Below, in pieces: positions 53,931 through 63,656 of a stretch of DNA of 64,000 bases; within the stretch, counting starts at the first letter, position 1, and every line of letters starts with the position of its first letter. The position numbers and the translations under genes were made by a program. The DNA lies in assembly GCA_947170265.1 (NCBI GenBank), contig CAMVSV010000013.1, positions 1-64,000 of the forward strand. The letters run 5' to 3'. This DNA comes from an uncultured Prevotella sp. (GTDB lineage: Bacteria; Bacteroidota; Bacteroidia; Bacteroidales; Bacteroidaceae). The notes beneath the pieces were generated by a model. That model had not been told where the DNA came from. It did no database searches and was given only the letters and a program-made list of their open reading frames with translations.

Positions 53931-55574
53931 TTATTTCTTTCCCAATCCGAGCCACCTCAGAGGTTTCTTTACCAGTGCCTTCAAGCCGCTTTCTTTTTTC
54001 TTCGGTTGTTGCAGCTGTTCGCGTATGGCATACTTTGAGGTAGTCTCTTGCTGGTTGGCGTTGCCTTGAATTGGCTTGCGGCGTTTCTTTCTCTTGGGTT
54101 TGTCTTCTGCTGCCGGCTTTGTAATGCTGGCGTTTTCCGCCTTTCTGTTTTTGTTTCTGTTCGGCGCGGCATCATTCTCTTTTTTTGCAGGCTTATTGCT
54201 TTTCGCTTCGTCCTGCTGTGTCTTGTTCCTTCTGTTGTTTCGTTGCTGTTTCTGCTTCTGCTTCTCTTGTGGCTTGTCCTCAGAAGGTTTGCTGTTCTGT
54301 TCGGCTTTTGCAGCCTGTTCGGTGCTCTTTTCCTTGCGCTCGTTGCCGTGATGCGGCTTGCGGCGGTGGGCGTTGTTGTTGCGGTCTTTACGTCGTCGGT
54401 TTTTTGCATTTGCTTTTTTCGTGGAGTAGTCTGGACCGTCTTCCATGCCTTCAGGCATAGGATTCTTCTCCACCGTCTTGCCAAGGAATTTTTCTATTTG
54501 TTGGAAGAATGCCATGTCACGCTCGTTGACGAATGTTATGGCTACGCCATCGCGGTCGGCTCTTGCCGTGCGTCCTATGCGATGAACGTAGTCTTCGGCA
54601 TCGTTTGGCACGTCGTAGTTTATCACCATGGCTATGTCGTCGATGTCAATGCCTCGCGCGAGTATGTCGGTGGCCACGAGCACGTCAATCTGTCCACTCT
54701 TGAAGCGGAACATCATATCGTCTCTCTCGGCTTGTGAGAGGTCGGAATGCATCTCGCCGCTGTTTACTTTCATTTTGAGCAGAGCATGGTTTATTTGTTT
54801 GACCATGGCTTTCTTTCCCGAGAAGATAATAACTCTTCTGAGGTCACCTTTCTTGAAGATGTGTTTCAATATCCCGAGCTTCTGCGTCTCATGGCATATA
54901 TATGCGCTTTGCTTTATTTTTTCTGCTGGCTTGCTTACAGCCAGCTTGATAGTCACGGGATTTTTAAGGAGTGTTTTTGCCAGTTCTTCAATCTTGTCGG
55001 GCATCGTTGCCGAGAACATTATGGTCTGGCAGGTGTCTGGCAGGTGTTTGGCTATGGTCATGATGTCTTCTGAAAATCCCATGTCGAGCATGCGGTCGGC
55101 TTCGTCAAGCACAAAGAACGATACCTTGCTCAAGTCTGCGTGGTCGAGGCTGATATGTGATATGAAGCGTCCGGGAGTAGCAATCACGATGTCGGCACCG
55201 AGCTGAAGGCTCTTGAGTTCCTGATCGTAACGGTTGCCGTCGTTGCCGCCGTATATGGGAACGCTGCTCACGCTGTTGAGATAGTATCCGAAGCCCTGCA
55301 TGGCTTGGTCAATTTGCTGTGCCAGTTCTCGTGTGGGTGCCATTATCACGCAGTTCACGGCATCGCTGGGGTATCCACCATCGTCAAGCTTGCTGAGTAT
55401 GGGCAGCAGATAGGCAGCGGTCTTTCCTGTTCCCGTTTGTGCCACACCGAGCACATCTCTGCCTTTTAGTATCTCGGGTATGCATTTCTCCTGCACCGGC
55501 GTGCAGGTGTCGAAGTGCATGTCGTACAGTGCGTCGAGCACATTGTCGTTCAAGTCTAATTCGTCAAAATACAT
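53931..55574 (-). CDS. DEAD-box ATP-dependent RNA helicase (RhlE-like)
   Basis: The 547-residue product has a complete DEAD-box core in residues 1-380: AQTGTGKTAAYLLP (Walker A), APTRELAQQID, ATPGRFISH, VLDEADRMLDMGF, FSATMP, VATDILARGIDIDD and HRIGRTARAD. The last about 160 residues are a low-complexity basic tail rich in Lys, Arg, Asn and Gln (for example KNRRRKDRNNNAHRRKPH), typical of RhlE/CsdA-type helicases and likely RNA-binding. These enzymes help ribosome assembly or RNA decay, often in the cold. It is downstream of lptF/G with a 69-base gap. Confidence 0.93.
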   Translation of the reverse strand: MYFDELDLNDNVLDALYDMHFDTCTPVQEKCIPEILKGRDVLGVAQTGTGKTAAYLLPILSKLDDGGYPSDAVNCVIMAPTRELAQQIDQAMQGFGYYLNSVSSVPIYGGNDGNRYDQELKSLQLGADIVIATPGRFISHISLDHADLSKVSFFVLDEADRMLDMGFSEDIMTIAKHLPDTCQTIMFSATMPDKIEELAKTLLKNPVTIKLAVSKPAEKIKQSAYICHETQKLGILKHIFKKGDLRRVIIFSGKKAMVKQINHALLKMKVNSGEMHSDLSQAERDDMMFRFKSGQIDVLVATDILARGIDIDDIAMVINYDVPNDAEDYVHRIGRTARADRDGVAITFVNERDMAFFQQIEKFLGKTVEKNPMPEGMEDGPDYSTKKANAKNRRRKDRNNNAHRRKPHHGNERKEKSTEQAAKAEQNSKPSEDKPQEKQKQKQQRNNRRNKTQQDEAKSNKPAKKENDAAPNRNKNRKAENASITKPAAEDKPKRKKRRKPIQGNANQQETTSKYAIREQLQQPKKKESGLKALVKKPLRWLGLGKK

Positions 55575-55643
55575 ATTGTTGTCTTTCTTTTTGTTTTCAT
55601 TGATGAGTGTTGTTTCTCCATTAGCCTGCCGGGTGGAAATAGC

Positions 55644-56885
55644 TTAGTTCGGTGCCTTCCTGTAGCAGAAGTATGCAATGAAGGCAAAGATGATGTTTGG
55701 AATCCACGCTGCAAGCATCGGCGGTGTGCCGGCATTGATGGCGAAGGTTGCACTTACGGTCTGAAGCATTATGTAGGTGAAGCTCAGGGCGAGTCCTATA
55801 CCCAAGTACATACCCATTCCCCCTTTTCGCTTTCGTGCCGATAGCGACAGTCCTATCGTTGTCAGAATGAACGATGCAAACGACATTGCTATGCGTTTGT
55901 GGTATTCCACCTCATACTGCACCACATTGCCGGAGCCTCTTGATGTCTGCTTTGAGATATAGTCGAGTAGCTGTGGGCTGGTGAACGTCTCTTGCTGTCC
56001 TTTTGAATATACAAGGTCGGTGGGTTCCATGAGTATCACGGTGTCTTTCACCGAGCCGCTTGTAATGTGTTCTTTCAGTCCCTTGAGCTCCCTTATCTTC
56101 CAGTTGTTGGCTTTCCAGTGGTATTTTGAGTCTGAGATGGTGTCATATTGAATCTCTGTGGCAGTCATGTGGCTCACGAGCTTCTTGTCTTCAAACTTGT
56201 CAAGGCAGAAGCCGAATCCTCGTTTGCTGTGGTCGTCGTAATGCTGTATGTATGCTATCACACCTTTTCCCACTTGCAGCTGAACGTTCTCTGCGGTGTT
56301 GTTCTTCTTCCTGTTCTTGTACATGGTCTCAAAGTTCTGCCTCACCACTGTTCCATGGGGTATTATATATGCCCCGAGATAGTAGGTCATGGCAGATATG
56401 AGCATACATGAAAACATATATGGTCTCATCAGTCGTTTGAACGACATGCCCGTAGCCTGCATTGCTATTATCTCGGAGTTGCCGGTGAGCTTTGACGTGA
56501 AGAATATCACGGCGATAAACACAAACAGGGGGCTGAAGAGGTTTGCGAAATATGGCACGAAGTTCACATAGTAGTCAAATATTATGGCCTTTGTAGGTGC
56601 GTGGTACTGTGCGAACTTCGATAGGTTCTCATTTACGTCAAATACTATTGATATGGATATTATCAGGAGTATGGCAAAGAAGTATGTTCCAATGAATTTC
56701 TTAATGATATACCAGTCAAGTATGCGCATGTAGCGGCGGGGATGCAGCCATCTCAGCTTTCCTGCTACCCACAGCAAGGTTGGAAGCATCTTTATCCACA
56801 GTCTGCGTGCCCATGCTGTGAGTGCTCTCAGCCATTCCGTGGCTTTTGCCAGTCCATATTTGTTCAGTTTCTCTTTGATATCCAT
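55644..56885 (-). CDS. LPS export permease LptF/LptG family
   Basis: This 413-residue inner-membrane protein of the YjgP/YjgQ family forms the membrane part of the LptB2FG lipopolysaccharide extractor. It has the family pattern of three N-terminal helices (IGTYFFAILLIISISIVFDV, YVNFVPYFANLFSPLFVFIAVIFF in two parts), a large periplasmic beta domain (about residues 175-305), and three C-terminal helices. A conserved piece is NSEIIAMQATGMSFKRLMRP. The N-terminal about 60 residues are extra and basic (LRALTAWARRLWIKML). A partner of the same family is not in the window. It lies 30 bases after tgt; LptD is encoded at 17966-20740. Confidence 0.9.
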   Translation of the reverse strand: MDIKEKLNKYGLAKATEWLRALTAWARRLWIKMLPTLLWVAGKLRWLHPRRYMRILDWYIIKKFIGTYFFAILLIISISIVFDVNENLSKFAQYHAPTKAIIFDYYVNFVPYFANLFSPLFVFIAVIFFTSKLTGNSEIIAMQATGMSFKRLMRPYMFSCMLISAMTYYLGAYIIPHGTVVRQNFETMYKNRKKNNTAENVQLQVGKGVIAYIQHYDDHSKRGFGFCLDKFEDKKLVSHMTATEIQYDTISDSKYHWKANNWKIRELKGLKEHITSGSVKDTVILMEPTDLVYSKGQQETFTSPQLLDYISKQTSRGSGNVVQYEVEYHKRIAMSFASFILTTIGLSLSARKRKGGMGMYLGIGLALSFTYIMLQTVSATFAINAGTPPMLAAWIPNIIFAFIAYFCYRKAPN

Positions 56886-56915
56886 GTCAGTGTGTTGTTG
56901 GTGTGGGAAGCGAAG

Positions 56916-58043
56916 CTAAATCCTTCTTCCCAGCTGCTCAATGATGCTGCGTTTCCATGTCGTGAAGTCACCGTTCTCAATGTGAGTGCGGGCATCGGTC
57001 ACGAGTCTCAGGTAGAATGCCAGGTTGTGTATGCTGGCTATCTGCATGGCGAGCAGTTCTTGTGCCTTGAACAGGTGGTGAAGGTATGCCTTGGTATATA
57101 CCAGATCAACGTCGCATCCGTCTGGGTCAATCGGCGAGAAGTCGTTTTCCCACTTCTTGTTGCGCATGTTCATTGTACCGTTGTATGTGAACAGCATGGC
57201 ATTCCTGCCGTTGCGGGTAGGCATGACACAGTCGAACATGTCCACTCCTCGCTCTATCGCCTCGAGTATGTTCTGTGGTGTGCCCACTCCCATGAGATAG
57301 CGGGGTTTGTCTTTGGGAAGTATTTCGTTGACCACCTCAATCATTTCATACATCACCTCAGTGGGCTCGCCTACAGCCAGACCGCCAATGGCATTGCCGT
57401 CGGCTCCTTTGTCGGCAACATGCTTGGCAGCCTCACGTCGGAGCTCCTTGAAGGTGCATCCTTGCACTATCGGGAAGAGAGTCTGGTTGTATCCGTAGAG
57501 CGGCTCGGTCTCGTTCATTCGCTTTATGCAGCGGTCCAGCCACCGTTGCGTCAGGTGGAGGCTGTTCCTGGCATACTGGTAGTCGCTTTGTCCCGGTGGA
57601 CATTCGTCAAATGCCATCATGATGTCGGCACCAATGATGCGCTGTGTGTCAATGACATTCTCGGGAGTGAATATGTGCTTGGAACCATCTATGTGGGAAC
57701 GGAACTCACAGCCCTCTTCCTTCAGCTTCCTGATGCCGGTGAGTGAGAACACCTGAAAGCCTCCCGAGTCGGTGAGTGTGGGGCGGTCCCATCCGTTGAA
57801 CGCATGCAGTCCCCCCGCATTCCTCAGCACCTGAAGTCCGGGTCTGAGATAGAGATGGTAGGTGTTTCCGAGAATTATCTGCGCTTTCACTTGCTGGCGC
57901 AGTTCGCTGAAGTGAACACCCTTTACGCTGCCACATGTGCCCACGGGCATGAAGATGGGAGTCTTTATCTGTCCGTGGTCAGTGGTGATGAGTCCTGTGC
58001 GTGCGTCTGACGAGCTGTCGGTGTGTTGCAGTTCAAATGTCAT
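56916..58043 (-). CDS. tgt: Queuine/preQ1 tRNA-ribosyltransferase with altered zinc site
   Basis: Tgt swaps guanine 34 for preQ1 in GUN-anticodon tRNAs. The 375-residue TIM-barrel product has the catalytic and substrate motifs LTDSGGFQVFS, the nucleophile region FDCVMPTRNGRN, and GGLAVGEP and MGVGTPQNI. At the C-terminus, E. coli-type enzymes have CxCxxC plus a His for structural zinc. Here the region reads DGCDVDLVYTKAYLHHL: only one of the three Cys remains, while the later His in SIHNLAFY is kept. The gene is 14 bases after lon and 30 bases before lptF/G. queF for the precursor is at 14035. Confidence 0.96.
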   Translation of the reverse strand: MTFELQHTDSSSDARTGLITTDHGQIKTPIFMPVGTCGSVKGVHFSELRQQVKAQIILGNTYHLYLRPGLQVLRNAGGLHAFNGWDRPTLTDSGGFQVFSLTGIRKLKEEGCEFRSHIDGSKHIFTPENVIDTQRIIGADIMMAFDECPPGQSDYQYARNSLHLTQRWLDRCIKRMNETEPLYGYNQTLFPIVQGCTFKELRREAAKHVADKGADGNAIGGLAVGEPTEVMYEMIEVVNEILPKDKPRYLMGVGTPQNILEAIERGVDMFDCVMPTRNGRNAMLFTYNGTMNMRNKKWENDFSPIDPDGCDVDLVYTKAYLHHLFKAQELLAMQIASIHNLAFYLRLVTDARTHIENGDFTTWKRSIIEQLGRRI

Positions 58044-58057
58044 GCTTCCGATGTGCT

Positions 58058-60526
58058 TTATTTGTCTTCCTTGCTGTTGTTCTCTTGTTCTATTGTCAGG
58101 TCAATGGGGTTGTCCACCTTTTCGTCGGTGAGCGCGAAGTCCCACACTTCCTTGATGTTCTCCACATAGTGGAACTCCACTCCCTTGCGATATTTCTCCG
58201 GTATCTCCTCAATGTCTTTCTTGTTTTCCCGGCACATCACGATGTCGGTGATGCCGGCGCGTTTGGCAGCGAGGATTTTTTCCTTTATGCCTCCCACGGG
58301 CAATACTTTGCCACGCAGCGTTATCTCGCCAGTCATGGCTGTGTTCTTGCGCACCTTGCGTTGTGTGAGAGCCGATGCTATCGATGTTGCGATGGTGATG
58401 CCAGCCGAGGGACCATCCTTTGGTGTTGCTCCTTCGGGCACATGTATGTGTATGTTCCACTGGTTGAACAGACGGTAGTCCACACCAAGGGTGTCGATAT
58501 GTGCCTTCACATACTCAAGTGCAATCACAGCCGACTCTTTCATCACGTCGCCGAGGTTGCCGGTGAGTGTGAGCTTTCCGGCTTTTCCTTTCGAGAGTGA
58601 TGTTTCAATGAACAGTATCTCTCCGCCCACGCTGGTCCATGCCAGTCCGGTCACCACGCCGGCATAGTCGTTGCCTTGGTATATGTCGCGGTAGAACGGT
58701 GGCTTGCCGAGCAGGTCTTCAATCTCAGCCGGAGTAATCTTCTCGTAGGGGAGAGTCTCTTCCATCGCTTTCTTGAAAGCAATCTTGCGAAGGGCTTTGT
58801 TTATTTGCTTCTCAAGTTGTCTGACACCGCTTTCGCGGGTATATTGCTCAATGATTTTCTCTATTGCGGCTTTGTTGAACGACAGCTTCCCATCTTTCTT
58901 CAGTCCGGTGTTTTCCTTCTCCTTGGGAATGAGGTGCCGCTTTGCAATCTCCACTTTCTCCTCGGTTATATATCCGCTCACTTCTATTATCTCCATGCGG
59001 TCGAGCAGTGGGCGCGGTATGGCACCGATGTTGTTGGCAGTGGCTATGAAGAGTACCTTCGAGAGGTCGAAGTCTACGTCGAGGTAGTTGTCGTGGAAGG
59101 CATTGTTCTGTTCCGGGTCAAGCACCTCGAGCAGTGCCGAGGCGGGGTCTCCGTTGATGGTGTTCTGCGTCACCTTGTCAATCTCGTCGAGAATGAACAC
59201 AGGGTTGGAAGAGCCTGCCTTCTGAATGTTTTTTATTATCCTTCCGGGCATGGCTCCGATATATGTGCGGCGGTGTCCGCGTATCTCGGCTTCATCGTGG
59301 AGTCCGCCGAGCGACATCCTCACATATTTGCGTTTCATGGCTTGTGCTATGCTCTTGCCCAGACTTGTCTTTCCTACTCCCGGAGGTCCGTAGAGACAGA
59401 GTATGGGTGACTTCAGGTCGCCTCGAAGCTGTAGCACTGCCATGTATTCCAGTATGCGCTCCTTGACTTTCTCCATTCCGTAGTGGTCGTGGTCGAGCAC
59501 TTTCTGTGCGCGTTTGAGGTCGAGGTTGTCTTCGGTATACTCGTTCCATGGCAGCGACACCATTGTTTGCAGGTAGTTCATCTGCACGCTGTAGTCGGGG
59601 CTTTGCGGATTGAGAGTGTCGAGTTTGTCAAGTTCCTTGTTGAACACCTTCTCCACCTCGGCACTCCATTTCTTCTTCTTAGCTTTCTCCTGCAGTTCCT
59701 TGCGCTCGGGTGACCCTTCTCCGTTACCCAGCTCTTCCTTTATGTTCTTTATTTGCTGTTGCAGGAAGTACTCGCGTTGTTGCTCGTCAAGGTCTTCGCG
59801 GGTCTTGGAGCGTATCTCTTGTTTTAGCTCAAGCAGCTGTGTCTCGCGGTTGAGCACTTTCAGCAGGGTGAACAGTCGTTCCTTTATGGAGTTCTCCATA
59901 AGCAGCCCAATCTTGTCGCTGGTACTGAAGGGCATGTTTGAGCTCACGAAGTTTACCGATATGATGCTGTTGGATATGTTGTTGATGGCAAACTGCGACT
60001 CGTCGGGTATCTCCTCGTTCTTGCGGATGTAGTTGATGGCTTGCGAGAGCATGTCGTCGAGGGCCGTAGTGAACTCGGTGTCAGCAGGTTCGGGAAAGCG
60101 TTCCGGCGCCTTTTCGGTAAGTCCCTGCAAGTAAGGTTTCTGTATGGTTATCTCTTTCAGTCTGCATCGTCCGAGACCTTGCACTATGGCAGTCTTGTTG
60201 CTTCCCGGTCCCGGCATGTCGAGAACCTTTATTATTCTTGCATAAACTCCATATTCATACAGGTCTTTTGTCTTCGGGTCTTCAACGCTTTGGTCTTTCT
60301 GACAAAACACGGCAAACACCATGCCGGAGTGCCTCTCTGCTTCTTTCAGCAGGCGGAGGCTTGACTTCCGTCCTATGAGTATGGGCGATATTACTCCGGG
60401 AAACATCACAAGGTTGCGTGTTGCCAACACTGGTATCTCGCCGTTCACGTTGATTTCGAACAGGTCTCTTATGTCGCCTTCATAGTCGGCAATCATTTGA
60501 AATCCATTATTTTGGCTGTTGCTCAT
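58058..60526 (-). CDS. lon: ATP-dependent protease Lon
   Basis: Lon degrades misfolded and regulatory proteins. The 822-residue product has an N-terminal substrate-binding domain (about residues 30-230, [19 protein letters not shown]), a helical region, and an AAA+ module with Walker [13 protein letters not shown] near residue 379 and Walker [11 protein letters not shown]. The C-terminal protease domain has catalytic Ser in PKDGPSAGI (about 705) and catalytic Lys in [14 protein letters not shown] (about 748). It begins a minus-strand series lon-tgt-lptF/G. Its promoter box at 60637-60644 gives a leader of about 100 nt. Confidence 0.97.
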   Translation of the reverse strand: MSNSQNNGFQMIADYEGDIRDLFEINVNGEIPVLATRNLVMFPGVISPILIGRKSSLRLLKEAERHSGMVFAVFCQKDQSVEDPKTKDLYEYGVYARIIKVLDMPGPGSNKTAIVQGLGRCRLKEITIQKPYLQGLTEKAPERFPEPADTEFTTALDDMLSQAINYIRKNEEIPDESQFAINNISNSIISVNFVSSNMPFSTSDKIGLLMENSIKERLFTLLKVLNRETQLLELKQEIRSKTREDLDEQQREYFLQQQIKNIKEELGNGEGSPERKELQEKAKKKKWSAEVEKVFNKELDKLDTLNPQSPDYSVQMNYLQTMVSLPWNEYTEDNLDLKRAQKVLDHDHYGMEKVKERILEYMAVLQLRGDLKSPILCLYGPPGVGKTSLGKSIAQAMKRKYVRMSLGGLHDEAEIRGHRRTYIGAMPGRIIKNIQKAGSSNPVFILDEIDKVTQNTINGDPASALLEVLDPEQNNAFHDNYLDVDFDLSKVLFIATANNIGAIPRPLLDRMEIIEVSGYITEEKVEIAKRHLIPKEKENTGLKKDGKLSFNKAAIEKIIEQYTRESGVRQLEKQINKALRKIAFKKAMEETLPYEKITPAEIEDLLGKPPFYRDIYQGNDYAGVVTGLAWTSVGGEILFIETSLSKGKAGKLTLTGNLGDVMKESAVIALEYVKAHIDTLGVDYRLFNQWNIHIHVPEGATPKDGPSAGITIATSIASALTQRKVRKNTAMTGEITLRGKVLPVGGIKEKILAAKRAGITDIVMCRENKKDIEEIPEKYRKGVEFHYVENIKEVWDFALTDEKVDNPIDLTIEQENNSKEDK

Positions 60527-60636
60527 TCTGTTATCTTGATTTGTTGTGTGAGAAACGATAAAAAATACAGAGGTTCAAGTCTCTTTGTCAATGCTCTGTC
60601 TACCATGGACTGACACCCTGTTTTTCTTTTGGTTTG

Positions 60637-60644
60637 CAAAGGTA
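60637..60644 (-). promoter_or_regulatory. Promoter -7 box of lon
   Basis: TACCTTTG on the minus strand, 110 bases before the lon ATG. Confidence 0.55.
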
Positions 60645-61238
60645 GTGAAAAGTTTGGAGTTACTATAATAAATCATCTGTTTTTCGCGCGCATGAACCAT
60701 TATTTAACTCATTTTTTCATTTTCAGAGTGAAAATCAAACAAGTCAGAGTGACGAAACTATCATGTCACCATGAAAATGACTCATGGTGCTTGTTGCCCA
60801 GAATGGACAGTGGGCTGACAGCCAGGGCTAACCGCACGCTGCTCCTTTCGGGGCGTACCTGTTTTATGCCCTCATTTTGCCGCATCACATAATAAACTGC
60901 AATGGCTTAGCCGCATCACAGATACTTGTTTTTCAAATAATCCCTAAAACATCTTTCTAACGCTTGTGATTATATCCATAAAAATGGAGCGTGAAACATT
61001 TTTCCAATGAAAATGTATGCGAAAAATATACCAAAACATGCTGTTTTTAACATTTTCAAGGCGATTTTTTAACACAAATACTCAATAATTTTGCACGACA
61101 AAATATTTTGTCCGAAATTCTTCAAGCATTCGTGTGCAAGAATAGGTTATTGAAAAACAACGGGTAACATGAATGTTGGGGAAAGTGTGCAATGAAAATA
61201 ACCCAGAAAACGCCCAAAAACGCTACTTTCAGTTGCCG

Positions 61239-61295
61239 AAAGAGGCTCTTTCATCATGCGAAAGTGGCACTTTTGATTGGTGAAAGTGGCTCTTT
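61239..61295. repeat. Array C: three 13-bp palindromes at exact 22-bp period
   Basis: The cores AAAGAG-G-CTCTTT (61239), AAAGTG-G-CACTTT (61261) and AAAGTG-G-CTCTTT (61283, one imperfect pair) are separated by different 9-base spacers. A degenerate unit with a conserved right half (ACTTT) sits one period earlier at 61217. The first core is identical to two cores of array B at 36791 and 36813. Confidence 0.9.
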
Positions 61296-61520
61296 CGTAA
61301 CCACTTTTTCCTTTTTCTTGACAGAAAATAAGGCTTTTCTGTAAGCATACTGCATAAATATGCCAAACAAATGTTAATGGCTTTTCCAGAATGCGAGTTG
61401 AAGTCGGATTTTTCTTTTAACACTTTTGTAAACTAATGTTAACGTGAAACAATTTGGATTTTTGCTTGTTTGGGATGCAGTTTTTCCTGTTTTTGTGGAA
61501 GTGAAAATGGGGTTGTGGTA

Positions 61521-61537
61521 TAATTTTGCTATTTTTG
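61521..61537 (+). promoter_or_regulatory. Two adjacent promoter -7 boxes for trmN6
   Basis: TAATTTTG at 61521-61528 and TATTTTTG at 61530-61537 on the plus strand; either fits a leader of about 80-100 nt. Confidence 0.5.
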
Positions 61538-61623
61538 CAAGTGCTTTTCTCAATGACCATCTCGTTTTGGACATGAAGAGGAGAAAGTCTTATCAACGAA
61601 ACAAGTGAAGAAACAATTTGTCT

Positions 61624-62358
61624 ATGCCAAAGGATAGTTTTCAATTCAAGCAGTTTTTGATACGTCAGGACAGGTGTGCCATGAAAGTGGGTACCGACGG
61701 GGTGTTGCTTGGTGCTTGGTCGCGTGGAGGAAAGAGAATTCTTGACATAGGCTGTGGCACGGGTTTGCTGTCGTTGATGATGGCACAACGCCATCCTGAT
61801 GCCGTGGTGGTAGGGGTGGAGATTGATGCGGAGGCGGCTCGGCAAGCCCGGGAAAACATTCTTGCAAGTGTTTTCTCTGATAGGGTGAGTGTGGTCAATG
61901 CTTCCATACAAGAATACTTTGATGGTTTTAAGGAAACCGTTGGCTCTCAGGGTTTTGATGCAATAGTCAGCAACCCGCCTTATTTTCTTGAGTCTCTGAA
62001 GAATCCTGATGCGCAGAGAACGATGGCGCGCCATGCTGACAGCCTTTCCTATGGCGACTTGTTGCAGGCAGCGAGTGGGTTGCTGCTACCCGATGGTAGT
62101 TTCTCGGTGGTGTTGCCTGTGGAGGGCTGTGCGTCAATGATGATAGAGGAGGCTACTCTCCGTGGATTCTTCCTCAGCAGGCGTACCGATGTGAAAACTG
62201 TGGAGCGGAAAGCAGCCAAGCGCTGCTTGCTTGAATTCGTAAAACGCCAACCAGACACCTACGACCATGAAGTGCAGACGTTACAGGCTGCCGATGGTGG
62301 CAGGTCGGCTTGGTATGAGAATCTCACAGGGGATTTCTATCTGGATGTTGAAATTTGA
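61624..62358 (+). CDS. trmN6: tRNA1(Val) adenine-37 N6-methyltransferase (YfiC/TrmN6)
   Basis: The 244-residue product methylates N6 of A37 in tRNA1-Val in E. coli, and its homologues are common in Bacteroidetes. It has a Rossmann SAM site (RILDIGCGTGLLSLMMAQ), acidic loop GVEIDAEAA and the catalytic N6-methylase motif IVSNPPYF. The start KDSFQFKQFLIRQDRCAMKVGTDG is characteristic of YfiC. The frame could open at a TTG two codons earlier; the ATG at 61624 is preferred. The convergent lipid-kinase gene ends 28 bases downstream. Confidence 0.93.
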   Translation: MPKDSFQFKQFLIRQDRCAMKVGTDGVLLGAWSRGGKRILDIGCGTGLLSLMMAQRHPDAVVVGVEIDAEAARQARENILASVFSDRVSVVNASIQEYFDGFKETVGSQGFDAIVSNPPYFLESLKNPDAQRTMARHADSLSYGDLLQAASGLLLPDGSFSVVLPVEGCASMMIEEATLRGFFLSRRTDVKTVERKAAKRCLLEFVKRQPDTYDHEVQTLQAADGGRSAWYENLTGDFYLDVEI

Positions 62359-62385
62359 TATTAGGAAAGCCCTATGTGCTATACT

Positions 62386-63417
62386 TTAAGATTGCTTACC
62401 TATTCGTCTGAGCAACAGTTTGTTGAGAACCTGCATGCGATGCCCTTGTCGCTGTATGTTCTCGCGAACGCTGTTGATGTCGTTGAGCAACTCGCATACG
62501 GTGGTTTGAACTATGTTGGGCTGACGTGAGGTCTTGTCGCCGTCGGGGTTTACGATGACCTTTATGCCTTTGCTCACCAGTGAGATGTCTACGTCGGCAT
62601 CGCTCATCACGGGGTCGCCATCATAGTGTATCCAGCCTTGTTCCTTGCGGTGGATGTGAATATGCTTTGCCTTGAAGGTTTTTATCTTCGAGTTCTTGTC
62701 GAGCGTCTTGTTGAACATGTCGATGCTTATCTGTGGAGCTTCCAACACGTCGAAGGGCTCCATGATTATCACGTCGAGCAGTCCGTCGCTCATTGATGCC
62801 TGCGGGGCGATGTAGGCATTGTTGCCATATTGCGAGGCGTTGGCAGCCGAGACGAGGAATGCCTTGTAACGTTTCGTACCGGTCTCGTCTTCTATCTCAT
62901 AGGTTTCCGGCTTGTATTTCAGCCCTTCGCGCAGGATGTTTTCGGCGTATGTCATGGGACCGCGCTTGCCGGCTTCCGCAAACTTCATGCTTATGAAGGC
63001 GTCGAAGCCCATGCCGCATGTGCAGAAGAAAGGGTGGTTGTTTATCAACCCGTAGTCAAGGTCGTGTATCTCGCATCGGTTTATGATGGCTATTGCTTTT
63101 GAGGGATCAAGCGGGAGCAGCAGGTGGCGCGCCAGTCCGTTGCCTGAGCCGCAGGGTATGATGCCGAGTGCGGTGGAAGTGCCAGTCAGTGCACGTCCCA
63201 CCTCGTTGACCGTGCCATCTCCACCCACAGCCACCACTATGTCCACCCCTTCCTCGGCGCACTTTGCTGCAATCTCCGTGGCGTGTCCGGCATATTGCGT
63301 CTCGGCAATGCTGCTGTCGAACAGGCTCTTGTCAAGCCTGCTCTCTATGAGCTTGGGTATGCCAGCCTTTTTTGTTGTACCCGAAATGGGATTGATTATG
63401 AATACGACCTTTTTCAT
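62386..63417 (-). CDS. Diacylglycerol/sphingosine kinase-family lipid kinase
   Basis: The 343-residue product belongs to the DAGK/YegS family, which phosphorylates lipids such as diacylglycerol. It shows FIINPISGTTKK at the N-terminus, the nucleotide motif VAVGGDGTVNEVGRAL (about residues 60-75), IPCGSGNGLARHL and a later GMGFDAFIS. The C-terminal beta domain has WIHYDGDPV. The ATG at 63417 is preferred over 63441 because it directly starts MKKVVFIINP. It is divergent from a serine palmitoyltransferase gene, so its substrate could be a sphingoid base or ceramide-type lipid; that is inference. Confidence 0.9.
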   Translation of the reverse strand: MKKVVFIINPISGTTKKAGIPKLIESRLDKSLFDSSIAETQYAGHATEIAAKCAEEGVDIVVAVGGDGTVNEVGRALTGTSTALGIIPCGSGNGLARHLLLPLDPSKAIAIINRCEIHDLDYGLINNHPFFCTCGMGFDAFISMKFAEAGKRGPMTYAENILREGLKYKPETYEIEDETGTKRYKAFLVSAANASQYGNNAYIAPQASMSDGLLDVIIMEPFDVLEAPQISIDMFNKTLDKNSKIKTFKAKHIHIHRKEQGWIHYDGDPVMSDADVDISLVSKGIKVIVNPDGDKTSRQPNIVQTTVCELLNDINSVRENIQRQGHRMQVLNKLLLRRIGKQS

Positions 63418-63460
63418 GTTGTCATCGGGGTGGTTAGGCATGTGTGTGTAGTGTTATCTG

Positions 63461-63468
63461 CAAAGGTA
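63461..63468 (-). promoter_or_regulatory. Promoter -7 box of the lipid kinase gene
   Basis: TACCTTTG on the minus strand, 43 bases before the ATG. Confidence 0.6.
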
Positions 63469-63562
63469 CAAAAAAGCAGTAAATGAGGAATATAAGCGTA
63501 ATAAAATTTCACGAAAAACAATATTTCTTTGTAAAAACGATGATAGTGTTGTGGTTTTTTTG

Positions 63563-63570
63563 TAACTTTG
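63563..63570 (+). promoter_or_regulatory. Promoter -7 box of the serine palmitoyltransferase gene
   Basis: TAACTTTG on the plus strand, giving a leader of about 80 nt. Confidence 0.6.
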
Positions 63571-63656
63571 CAGCCTAAATGTAAAATGGTTAACAAAATT
63601 TCGGCTTACGGCGTGTGCGCCTACAGCTGTTTTGCAGACCTATAACCTATAATATA

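Larger units (their letters stand above)
60527..61623. other. 1.1-kb intergenic region with palindrome array
   Basis: This divergent gap between lon and trmN6 contains the lon promoter box, a more GC-rich patch with overlapping short frames (60766-60892), an 11-base direct repeat GCCGCATCACA at 60879 and 60910, a 17-mer shared with the uvrB upstream region (61056-61072), array C (61239-61295) and two trmN6 promoter boxes. I see no convincing gene. Confidence 0.7.

Noticed and set aside
60629..60892. 87-codon plus-strand frame upstream of lon
   Set aside because: It covers the lon promoter region in the opposite direction, is rich in Cys and aromatic residues without a pattern, and has no promoter; not called as a gene.
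61417..62034. 205-codon minus-strand frame opposite trmN6
   Set aside because: It is a shadow of trmN6, whose SAM-binding and NPPY motifs are unambiguous.
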